NCBI GenBank assembly: GCA_944388685.1
Contig: CALXJS010000064.1
Location: 1-7,912 of the forward strand
Source: an uncultured Clostridia bacterium
Lineage (GTDB): Bacteria > Bacillota_A > Clostridia > TANB77 > CAG-508
Reading direction: 5' to 3'
DNA length: 7,912 nucleotides
Shown here: one piece after another, positions 1 to 5,619 of the stretch
Layout: each line of letters begins with the position of its first letter
How positions within the stretch are numbered: the stretch's first letter is position 1
The notes under the pieces: model-generated
The model's database searches: none
Told to the model about the DNA's origin: nothing
Seen by the model: only the letters and a program-made list of their open reading frames with translations
Program-made: the position numbers and the translations under genes

Positions 1-24
1 AAGAAAAAATCTTTGCTTTTATTA

Positions 25-101
25 TTCCAGCGTGGAAGTTTGAAACCGAGCAAGGTTTCATAAAGTCAAGAAAAAATTTACAAAATATTTTTCTTGGCTT
101 T
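25..101. repeat. Three consecutive small hairpins (intergenic)
   Basis: Three inverted repeats follow one another. The first has arms TTCCA (25-29) and TGGAA (33-37). The second has arms TGAAACC (41-47) and GGTTTCA (54-60) with a 6-nt loop. The third is a 14-bp stem (62-75 with 88-101) whose only imperfection would be a G-U pair in RNA. The third stem is followed on the plus strand by a T-rich stretch (about 99-108), so it could be a rho-independent terminator of a gene lying left of the window. The first two have no T-run. No reading frame of useful length lies here on either strand. The pairings are read directly; the terminator role is inference. Confidence 0.5.
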
Positions 102-104
102 TTC

Positions 105-170
105 TTTTACCTAAATTGCAAAATGAAATTTAGGTAAAACCTAAAAAATTGCGAATAGCAAATTTTTAGG
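105..170. repeat. Tandem pair of related hairpins
   Basis: Two adjacent hairpins look like diverged copies of one unit. Copy 1 has perfect 13-bp arms (105-117 and 127-139) with a 9-nt loop. Copy 2 has 13-bp arms with one mismatch (140-152 and 158-170) and loop GAATA. Both left arms start ACCTAAA and continue to TTGC; both right arms end in TTTAGG. Because the arms share this core, the right arm of copy 1 can also pair with the left arm of copy 2 (TTTAGG, 5-nt gap, CCTAAA), giving an alternative fold. No T-run follows, so this is not a classic terminator. Function is unknown. Confidence 0.6.
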
Positions 171-174
171 CAAA

Positions 175-294
175 GGGGTGTGGGGCAATAGCCAATGTCA
201 TCAGTTTAAGAAAAATACTGTAACATAAATTTTAAATTTATATTACAGTATTTTTCTTAAACTGATGACATTGGTGTCGGTCCCCACGTAACCC
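175..294. repeat. Long inverted repeat with perfect 32-bp arms
   Basis: The arms at 192-223 and 243-274 are exact reverse complements over 32 bp, separated by a 19-nt AT-only-but-one spacer that is itself partly palindromic. Outside the perfect arms the pairing resumes: GTGGGG (180-185) with CCCCAC (282-287), and GGGT (176-179) with ACCC (291-294), separated by small unequal loops. The whole unit is therefore an imperfect inverted repeat of about 120 bp. No T-run follows on either strand and no transposase is present. Candidates are a palindromic MITE, two collapsed insertion-sequence ends, or a stem of a structured RNA. I see no clear target-site duplication, which leaves the origin open. 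Confidence 0.75.
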
Positions 295-385
295 GCTTAA
301 ATATAATATATACATCTTCCCGGGATTTTTTATACTGAACTGTAACAAGTGAGAGAATAAAATAAAATAAAAATATGCTAATTAA

Positions 386-414
386 TTGAAATTTTTACAA
401 ATTTATGGTAATAT
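386..414 (+). promoter_or_regulatory. Candidate promoter for the exporter-like gene
   Basis: A TTGAAA -35 box (386-391) and a TAATAT -10 box (409-414) are 17 bp apart, which fits a vegetative sigma-A promoter. Transcription would begin near 421, leaving only about 18 nt of leader, too short for a riboswitch. An overlapping alternative, TTTACA (394-399) with TATGAT (416-421), would start inside the ribosome binding site and is less likely. Nothing else recognisable lies between 295 and 385. Confidence 0.45.
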
Positions 415-438
415 ATATGATACAAAAAGGAGGACAAG

Positions 439-1293
439 ATGTTAGAAATATTAGAACATACCATAGAAGATAGTGTAAAATTAATTCCATTTTTATTTCT
501 CACTTATTTATTAATGGAATTCATAGAACATAAAACAAAAGAAAAAACAAAAGAGACAATTAAAAAATCTGGAAAATTTGGACCATTTTTTGGAGCATTG
601 TTAGGTATTGTTCCACAATGTGGATTTTCCGTTTCAGCAACCAACTTATATGCAGCAAGAGTGATTACATTAGGAACATTAATTGCGGTATACTTATCTA
701 CATCAGATGAGATGTTACCAATTTTCTTATCAGAAGGGGTAGGTATAGATGTCATTATTAAGGTATTAGCAATTAAATTGGTTATTGGTATGGTCGCAGG
801 TTTCTTAATTGATTTAGTAATACGATTGAAAAATAAAGGTAAAGAAGAGGAAGAAAAAATTATTGATTTATGCGAAAAAGAGCATTGTCATTGTGAACAT
901 GGAATTTGGAAATCTGCTTTAAAACACACTGTTAATATTTTTATATTTATTTTTATAATTACATTAGTTATTAATGCAGCTATTCATTGGATTGGAGAAG
1001 AAACGATTGCCTCATTTATGCTAGATCGACCTATACTAGGACCAATTATTTCAGGACTAATCGGCCTTATTCCAAACTGTGCTTCATCAGTCATCATTAC
1101 ACAAATGTATTTAGAAAATATTATTTCTGTTGGTACAATGATTGCTGGTTTGTTAGTAGGAGCAGGTGTAGGACTTGCAGTGTTATTTAGGACAAATAAA
1201 GGAATTAAAGAAAATATTAAGATCACAGTTCTTTTATATGGTATAGGGGTTGTTTCTGGTATCATATTAGAATTGATTGGTTTGACAATTTAA
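439..1293 (+). CDS. ArsP_2-type putative heavy-metal exporter
   Basis: A 284-residue integral membrane protein resembling the putative arsenic-efflux/manganese-transporter family (Pfam ArsP_2). About eight hydrophobic segments are visible, roughly at residues 13-29, 48-66, 72-97, 104-130, 160-183, 198-218, 228-250 and 258-281. The protein is an internal duplication: residues 48-97 and 201-250 align, each opening with GP-x6-7-G-I/L-x-P-x-C (GIVPQC at 56-61, GLIPNC at 209-214), a conserved family hallmark. The cytosolic loop between the halves contains a Cys/His-rich stretch (C145, H149, C150, H151, C152, H154) suited to metal binding. The start is set by AAGGAGG (427-433) five bases before the ATG. 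It is a single gene with its own promoter and a terminator at 1415-1467. The family is fairly sure; the transported ion (arsenite, Mn or another) cannot be read from the sequence. Confidence 0.75.
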   Translation: MLEILEHTIEDSVKLIPFLFLTYLLMEFIEHKTKEKTKETIKKSGKFGPFFGALLGIVPQCGFSVSATNLYAARVITLGTLIAVYLSTSDEMLPIFLSEGVGIDVIIKVLAIKLVIGMVAGFLIDLVIRLKNKGKEEEEKIIDLCEKEHCHCEHGIWKSALKHTVNIFIFIFIITLVINAAIHWIGEETIASFMLDRPILGPIISGLIGLIPNCASSVIITQMYLENIISVGTMIAGLLVGAGVGLAVLFRTNKGIKENIKITVLLYGIGVVSGIILELIGLTI

Positions 1294-1371
1294 TACATTA
1301 AAAAGTGAATATGAAAGTAAATTGTTTTATGGTACAGAAATAATATTGTATATATAAGATTTCGATACATA

Positions 1372-1405
1372 ATAAAATTAAATTTAAATTTAAATTTAAT
1401 TTTAT
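1372..1405. repeat. Perfect 34-bp AT-only palindrome
   Basis: Positions 1372-1388 are the exact reverse complement of 1389-1405 with no spacer, and every base is A or T. It lies 79 bp after the stop of the exporter-like gene and just before the bidirectional terminator. A spacerless palindrome can extrude as a cruciform, but a transcript would form only a weak AT hairpin. Whether it is functional or a by-product of base composition is unclear. Confidence 0.65.
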
Positions 1406-1414
1406 AGTTCAAGC

Positions 1415-1467
1415 AAAAAAAAGACTTACTAAAAATCTTCTAAATAGATTATAGTAAGTCTTTTTTT
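1415..1467. terminator. Bidirectional rho-independent terminator
   Basis: Arms GACTTACTA (1423-1431) and TAGTAAGTC (1452-1460) are flanked by eight A's on the left and seven T's on the right, giving a stem of up to 16 bp. A second short stem (AATCT 1434-1438 with AGATT 1446-1450) closes the inner loop. Read on either strand, the hairpin is followed by a run of U's, so it can end both the plus-strand exporter gene and the minus-strand coupling-protein gene that converge here. Confidence 0.85.
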
Positions 1468-1503
1468 CATTATAGGAAATTGTATTTCCTATAATGAAAA
1501 AAA
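1461..1503. repeat. Perfect 20-bp hairpin overlapping the terminator T-run
   Basis: Arms at 1461-1480 and 1484-1503 are exact reverse complements with a 3-nt loop (TGT). The T-run of the neighbouring terminator (1461-1467) forms the base of the left arm, so the T's can pair either with the A's at 1415-1422 or with those at 1497-1503. On both strands the T-run precedes and the A-run follows the stem, so this hairpin is not an intrinsic terminator by itself. It lies about 28 bp beyond the stop of the minus-strand coupling-protein gene and could protect the 3' end of its transcript. Confidence 0.65.
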
Positions 1504-1530
1504 CAAAATTGCTAAAGCTTAAACTTAATT

Positions 1531-3300
1531 TTATTTTTTCTCATTTCTTTTGAAATTAATTACAACTGCATCATCATTATCAAAGAAATATTTTGAATCT
1601 GTAGTATCTGTTTGTACTGGGTCAATTTCATGTCTTTCATCTGTAAAATCTAGATTTTTTAAGTCAAATTTCTTTTTAGATGAAGTGTCATCCTCAGTAG
1701 CAGTTGTAACACCATCAGAATATTTTCCGAAATCAAAAGTTTTAATTTTTTGCTTTTCTTTATATTTTGACTCTAGGTAATTAAATCTACCAGGTCCTAC
1801 CATTAATTTTCCACCAATATCTTTTACTTTATATGCACATTTCTTATCAGTAAGCATACCTTGTAATTTTCCAGGTGTAAAGTAATCAACATATGACCAT
1901 TTTACGTCTCCATATTTATTAGCATATTGCATTTTATCGGTATCTAAATCTACCTTGTAAGTCCATTCTCTGTGTGAACCAAATTCTGCAACCCACCATT
2001 TCAATTCATCTATTACAGCATTACCAGTGAATATTTTATTAGAACAGTTTGATAAGATAGTATTTTTTAGATTTTCTTTTGCTTTAGAAGTTTCTAATTG
2101 TGCTAAGTTTTGTGCAGAAATAATAGTTCCTACACGATATTTTCTATACATTGTAAAGATTGCTTCTGTAGCTTTACAAATAAAATCAGGAAATTCATCA
2201 ATGTATAAGAAATTAGCAATTCTAGAATTTTCACCACCAGGTCTTCTTAAAACAGCATTTTGCATTGATATTAAGAAAAATAATCCGAAAGCTTGGTGAG
2301 TAGAAGATCCTAAGTCTCCACGTCTTGTACAAACAAAAGTAATATCTCCATTGGCAAGTGCTTCATCAAAATCTATATTATTAAATCTATTACATAATAT
2401 AGATTTAACACCAGGTAATCTTAAAAGGTTATCAAGTTGCGTAACCGCAGAATAAATATCCTTTTCTGTTTGTTCTCTAGCAATACCATTTTTATAAAAA
2501 CATTTTTTAAAATAAGCAAGTTGTATACTATATTTTTCTTTTAATTCTTCATCATGTGCTAATATTTCACACATTTTTTCAATCAAATCAAAATTTGTAA
2601 ACATTTTTAGCATGTCTTCCATATTTGGAAGAGCACCCTCATTCATTCTAGGATACATTTCCTTTAAAATGATAGCTAAATTTTCAATTGCTTGAATAAT
2701 AAAGTCTTCTCTATAAGCATCTTCAACCTCTTCATGGACAGTATTGTACATTGCTTTTAAGGCTGACGAAATAGTGATTGCGATTTTGGTTGGGTTATCA
2801 TATACAAAAGGATTTAATCCCATTGAGTTTGGATTAGAAGGATCAATAATGTTATACTTAAATCCATAATTATCACAAACTTGAGTCATGTGGTCTATTA
2901 ATTCATAGTCTGGAGACATGATTTCCATTCCCAAATTTTTATATACGTTTTTTCCATTATATTTTCCTAAAATCATTTTCTTCATGTAGGTGTCAAAAAC
3001 GTCTTCTTTACCTTCAGCAGGTGTAAGCATTTCTAATTTAAAATTTTGATTTAAATAATCATTGTCATAAGGTCTATTTAAATGAGCAATACCTGTTTTT
3101 AAAGCGGTAAATCCCATTTCTTTAGAAACCTCTCTGAAAAAGTATTTCTTTTCAATATCTCGAGCAATCATTGGTTCAAAAACTAGAGAAGTTTTTCCTG
3201 TTCCAGATCCACCACATACAAATAAAGATAAAAATCTAGAAACTTCTGGTATAACGATATTCTTACCGGTAGTCATCATCTGTACATAGGAATACTTCAC
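1531..3300 (-). CDS. VirD4/TraG-like type IV coupling ATPase, catalytic part
   Basis: 589 residues in this frame, from a GTG at 3300. Walker A is GGSGTGKTS (residues 30-38), Walker B is LYIDEF (365-370), and the SAQ motif (Gln397) is the usual third motif of the VirD4/TraG/TraM-recognition branch. Such ATPases form membrane-anchored hexamers that feed DNA or protein substrates to a type IV secretion channel. The tail (about 530-589) is acidic and probably disordered. The family normally has an N-terminal membrane anchor in the same chain; here that anchor is encoded upstream in another frame, overlapping by 38 bases. No good ribosome binding site precedes the GTG or the two ATGs at 3279 and 3276, so this part may depend on translational coupling or may be the downstream half of a frameshifted gene. 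A terminator lies at 1415-1467. No relaxase, VirB4 or VirB6 gene is in view. Confidence 0.8.
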   Translation of the reverse strand: MKYSYVQMMTTGKNIVIPEVSRFLSLFVCGGSGTGKTSLVFEPMIARDIEKKYFFREVSKEMGFTALKTGIAHLNRPYDNDYLNQNFKLEMLTPAEGKEDVFDTYMKKMILGKYNGKNVYKNLGMEIMSPDYELIDHMTQVCDNYGFKYNIIDPSNPNSMGLNPFVYDNPTKIAITISSALKAMYNTVHEEVEDAYREDFIIQAIENLAIILKEMYPRMNEGALPNMEDMLKMFTNFDLIEKMCEILAHDEELKEKYSIQLAYFKKCFYKNGIAREQTEKDIYSAVTQLDNLLRLPGVKSILCNRFNNIDFDEALANGDITFVCTRRGDLGSSTHQAFGLFFLISMQNAVLRRPGGENSRIANFLYIDEFPDFICKATEAIFTMYRKYRVGTIISAQNLAQLETSKAKENLKNTILSNCSNKIFTGNAVIDELKWWVAEFGSHREWTYKVDLDTDKMQYANKYGDVKWSYVDYFTPGKLQGMLTDKKCAYKVKDIGGKLMVGPGRFNYLESKYKEKQKIKTFDFGKYSDGVTTATEDDTSSKKKFDLKNLDFTDERHEIDPVQTDTTDSKYFFDNDDAVVINFKRNEKK

Positions 3301-3859
3301 AAGTATATACGCCTCTATCTTTTTTCGGATCTGATAAGTCTATACCCTTGTAGTCCCAAATAGAACGAATTTGATCTAAAGTATCGTTAATTCCGAAATA
3401 TAACCATTTAAACAATGGGAAAATAGTAACAAGTGGTAAATAAAGGGAAATACTTATAAAAGCAGGTTTTACTAAATCAGAGAATTCAGTAATAATTTCT
3501 ACATAGTTTGGAACAGATAATAGTAACAACCAAAGTGCTCCATTCAACCATTGCGTAAACATAGATATTGCAATTATATATAATCCAATTACATAAACGT
3601 AGAATATAGAAACTTTTTTCATATTGGAGGTTGCAAATTCAGAATGTCCAGAAAATAGAAATGCAAATATTGGACAAGCTAGTGCCAAAGTATATTGAAT
3701 AGGTCCCCAATAAGAATAAGAAACACCTGTAAATATCATAAGAAGCATCTCAACGATTCTATCTACGGCTAGGTAAACAGTAAGCAATGTTAAAATATAT
3801 GTTGCAAAAGTATTTCTATTAATATTCAATTTCTTCAAAAACTTATCGATTAACTTCAT
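3263..3859 (-). CDS. Membrane-anchor part of the coupling protein (probable split gene)
   Basis: 198 residues from the ATG at 3859, preceded at nine bases by AAAGG (3873-3869); an upstream in-frame ATG at 3889 has no ribosome binding site and was not used. Hydrophobic segments lie at about residues 18-43, 52-70, 83-119 (possibly two) and 132-154. A cytosolic stretch then ends in CTDDDYR and a stop. This resembles the N-terminal membrane domain of the ATPase that follows. If one T (complement of 3271) is skipped, the frame continues as CTDDDTGKNIVIPEV straight into the ATPase, giving one protein of about 775 residues. From memory, related clostridial proteins are continuous across this point, which I could not check. 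It is either one gene broken by a one-base indel (real or an assembly error) or two overlapping subunits. Confidence 0.65.
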   Translation of the reverse strand: MKLIDKFLKKLNINRNTFATYILTLLTVYLAVDRIVEMLLMIFTGVSYSYWGPIQYTLALACPIFAFLFSGHSEFATSNMKKVSIFYVYVIGLYIIAISMFTQWLNGALWLLLLSVPNYVEIITEFSDLVKPAFISISLYLPLVTIFPLFKWLYFGINDTLDQIRSIWDYKGIDLSDPKKDRGVYTCEVFLCTDDDYR

Positions 3860-3897
3860 CTGAAAATTCCTTTCAAAAATTAAACTCATACATATAT

Positions 3898-3926
3898 ATT
3901 ATCCTACAAAATGGCTAAAAAAACAA
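3898..3926 (-). promoter_or_regulatory. Candidate promoter for the coupling-protein genes
   Basis: On the minus strand a TTGTTT -35-like box (3926-3921) is followed after 17 bp by GATAAT (3903-3898), one mismatch from TATAAT. It lies about 40 bp upstream of the ATG at 3859. The -35 box is weak, so this is only a candidate. It sits in the roughly 136-bp gap shared with the divergent yaaL-like gene, whose own promoter I could not assign with confidence. Confidence 0.35.
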
Positions 3927-3995
3927 GACTTTTAGGTAAAAAAAGTATAAAAAACAAGATAATTGAATATACTATTATGGCAAGGGAGGAAAATT

Positions 3996-4280
3996 ATGTT
4001 AGATGGATACATGCAAGAGAGAGCGTTGGAAAATTTAGATGAGAGAGAAAAAGAAATAGAGTTAATCAAAAATATTATTCATACAAGAAGAGAATTAAAA
4101 AATGTGGATAAAAATTTTGAGTATGCACAAGATGATTTGGTAGATTATTATATTTATGAAATGAAGGCTAACCAAGCAAAATTAAATTATTTAATTAAAA
4201 TGGCAAAAATGAAGGGGATTACAGTAGATATGATTAATGATATAAAATATAGACTTTCTAGTGATGAAGAAGTAGGATAG
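3996..4280 (+). CDS. DUF2508 (YaaL-like) family protein
   Basis: A 94-residue, highly charged, probably all-helical cytosolic protein with no membrane segment. The stretch DDLVDYYIYEMKANQAKLNY (about 46-65) matches the core of the DUF2508/YaaL family as I know it: an acidic-LIDYYIYE-x-KA-x-QA pattern. Function is unknown. The start is the ATG after AGGGAGGA (3983-3990), five bases away; an upstream in-frame TTG at 3963 lacks a binding site. It is followed 67 bp later by the bofA-like gene, the same order as yaaL-bofA in Bacillus subtilis, where recR comes first. recR is absent here; the upstream neighbour is the divergent coupling-protein locus. The conserved pairing supports the assignment. 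Confidence 0.75.
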   Translation: MLDGYMQERALENLDEREKEIELIKNIIHTRRELKNVDKNFEYAQDDLVDYYIYEMKANQAKLNYLIKMAKMKGITVDMINDIKYRLSSDEEVG

Positions 4281-4347
4281 GTCTATTTGTCCAATTTTTA
4301 GCATAGTAATTAATAAAAGATTTTTATGTTATGAATTGGAGGAAAAA

Positions 4348-4608
4348 ATGAATTTAAATGTCATTACATATTTAGCTTGCATATGCTTTATATTTATTAT
4401 TGGAAGAATTTTTATCGTCCCATTAAAAAAGATATTAAAACTTATTATAAATTCAATATTTGGTGGACTTGTGATATATGTCATTAATTTGATAGGGGCA
4501 AATTTTGGATTTCATATTGGATTAAATATCGTCAATAGCATCATCATAGGATTATTGGGGTTACCGGGAGCAGTTTGCTTAATTATTGTTAAATTATTAA
4601 TAGGATAA
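4348..4608 (+). CDS. bofA: Pro-sigma-K processing inhibitor BofA family protein
   Basis: An 86-residue, very hydrophobic protein with membrane segments at about residues 5-23, 28-50 and 60-84. The C-terminal part, with GLNIVNSIIIGLLGLPGA (about 56-73), carries the N-x6-G-x2-G-x-PG signature of the BofA family. In Bacillus, BofA sits in the outer forespore membrane with SpoIVFA and holds the protease SpoIVFB inactive until pro-sigma-K should be cut; many clostridia keep bofA even where that pathway differs. The start is the ATG at 4348 with GGAGG (4338-4342) five bases before it; an in-frame TTG at 4336 overlaps this binding site and is rejected. Its position after a YaaL-like gene matches the known pair. 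It implies a spore-forming ancestry, not proof that the organism sporulates. Confidence 0.85.
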   Translation: MNLNVITYLACICFIFIIGRIFIVPLKKILKLIINSIFGGLVIYVINLIGANFGFHIGLNIVNSIIIGLLGLPGAVCLIIVKLLIG

Positions 4609-4651
4609 TGTAAAAATATACCACAATAGGATAGAAAAAATACGACTACTA

Positions 4652-4680
4652 TTGAATTATGAAGAAATTTCTGGTAGGAT
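4652..4680 (+). promoter_or_regulatory. Candidate promoter for the HAD phosphatase gene
   Basis: TTGAAT (4652-4657) and TAGGAT (4675-4680) are 17 bp apart, and TGG directly before the -10 gives an extended -10 element. Transcription would begin near 4687, about 30 nt before the ATG at 4718. This suggests the phosphatase gene can be transcribed separately from the yaaL-bofA pair, although I see no strong terminator between them. Confidence 0.4.
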
Positions 4681-4717
4681 AAAAATATAAAAAAGAACGA
4701 ATAAGGGGAACAAAATT

Positions 4718-5494
4718 ATGAAATATATAAATCATAAAGACAAGTTAAAAAATATAAAGTTCAATAAAGATAATTTTTATGTACTAATTGATTTTGATAG
4801 AACTATTACAGAGCCAAAAAGTTTTAGTGCATGGAGAGTACTATATTATTCAGAATTTTTAGGAAAAGATTTCAAAGAACAATATATGGATATACATATT
4901 AAAACAGAGCCTGATAAGAATGCAACTAATGAAGTTAAAGAAAAAGCTTTTGAACAAAGATTTATAGAATTTATGGATTTACTAAAAGAATGTCATTTTA
5001 GTAAAGATATTCTAGAAAAATCCGTAAAAAAAACGAACCTAAAATTACGTGAAGGTGCAAAAGAATTTTTTAAACAAATGTATAATAATCATATTCCAGT
5101 TATTATCATATCTTCTAGCATAAAAAATGTCATAGAAGAATATCTAAAGCAAAATGATGCATATTATGATAATATGTATATATATGCTAATTATTATGAT
5201 ATGGATGGAATAAAAGAACACTATATTACAAATGTGACACCATATAATAAAAACAAAATAGAATTTTCAGAGAAAATAAAGAAAATCATAAAAGATAAAA
5301 CATATACATTATTATTAGGTGATTTAACAGATGATGTGAATATGGTTTCAAAAGAAAAGTTAAATCATACTGTAACGATAGGATTTTTAGATGGAGATAT
5401 AGAAAAAAATTTAGAAAAATATAATAAAACTTTTGATATTGTATTAACCAATAATGCAAGCTTTCAAGAGGCTTTAGAAATTATAGATTTTTAG
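4718..5494 (+). CDS. HAD-superfamily phosphatase, pyrimidine 5'-nucleotidase-like
   Basis: 258 residues, soluble. Motif I is DFDRTIT (D25 nucleophile, D27 acid/base), motif II is the serine run S132-S134, a motif III lysine is probably K178 or K180, and motif IV is GDLTDDVNM (201-209) with D205 and D206 for magnesium. The helical insert after motif I (about 35-110) is a C1 cap. The D-F-D-x-T-x-T...FSAW layout and GD-x2-DD-x2-M ending recall the UMPH-1/cytosolic 5'-nucleotidase III family, so removal of phosphate from nucleoside monophosphates is a plausible activity; a general HAD-IB phosphatase is the alternative. The binding site AAGGGGAA (4703-4710) precedes the ATG. It lies 109 bp after bofA and ends before a strong terminator. 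The superfamily is sure, the substrate is not. Confidence 0.75.
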   Translation: MKYINHKDKLKNIKFNKDNFYVLIDFDRTITEPKSFSAWRVLYYSEFLGKDFKEQYMDIHIKTEPDKNATNEVKEKAFEQRFIEFMDLLKECHFSKDILEKSVKKTNLKLREGAKEFFKQMYNNHIPVIIISSSIKNVIEEYLKQNDAYYDNMYIYANYYDMDGIKEHYITNVTPYNKNKIEFSEKIKKIIKDKTYTLLLGDLTDDVNMVSKEKLNHTVTIGFLDGDIEKNLEKYNKTFDIVLTNNASFQEALEIIDF

Positions 5495-5529
5495 TAAGAA
5501 AGAAAAAGACTAAGTCAAAATAAATGAAG

Positions 5530-5581
5530 TGAACCCAAATTATGAAACAAACAATAAGTTTTATAATTTGGGTTCATTTTT
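5530..5581 (+). terminator. Strong rho-independent terminator
   Basis: A perfect 14-bp stem (5530-5543 with 5563-5576), containing AACCC/GGGTT, extends inward by five more pairs including one G-U, with a 9-nt loop (5549-5557). TTTTT (5577-5581) follows on the plus strand, ending the HAD phosphatase transcript. glmS converges from the other side and its stop lies 39 bp away. On the minus strand the stem is followed by only a mixed T-rich stretch, so termination in that direction is plausible but weaker. Confidence 0.85.
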
Positions 5582-5619
5582 ATAAAAAAATACAATAAAG
5601 TTAATTTCTTATATAAAAT

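Noticed and set aside
1..300. Group II intron or CRISPR array
   Set aside because: A GTGTG occurs near 178, but no intron domain V and no reverse transcriptase are present; the repeats are inverted and of different sequence rather than regularly spaced direct repeats.
295..438. yybP-ykoY manganese riboswitch ahead of the exporter-like gene
   Set aside because: None of its conserved motifs are present and the best promoter leaves only about 18 nt of leader.
504..1265. Antisense and offset open frames inside the exporter gene (504-755, 984-1265 minus; 987-1190 plus)
   Set aside because: They lie within a clear membrane-protein gene, lack ribosome binding sites and have no recognisable domain.
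1461..1503. Second intrinsic terminator
   Set aside because: On both strands the T-run comes before the stem and A's follow it, the wrong order for termination.
1550..2299. Plus-strand open frames at 1550-1780 and 2027-2299
   Set aside because: They are opposite the conserved ATPase sequence and encode nothing recognisable.
3860..3889. Longer start for the coupling-protein membrane part
   Set aside because: The ATG at 3889 has no ribosome binding site, and the added stretch itself contains the AAAGG that serves the ATG at 3859.
3945..3975. Sigma-E-like promoter for yaaL-bofA
   Set aside because: TATACTAT (3968-3975) partly resembles the sigma-E -10, but the -35 match is poor and the spacing is uncertain.
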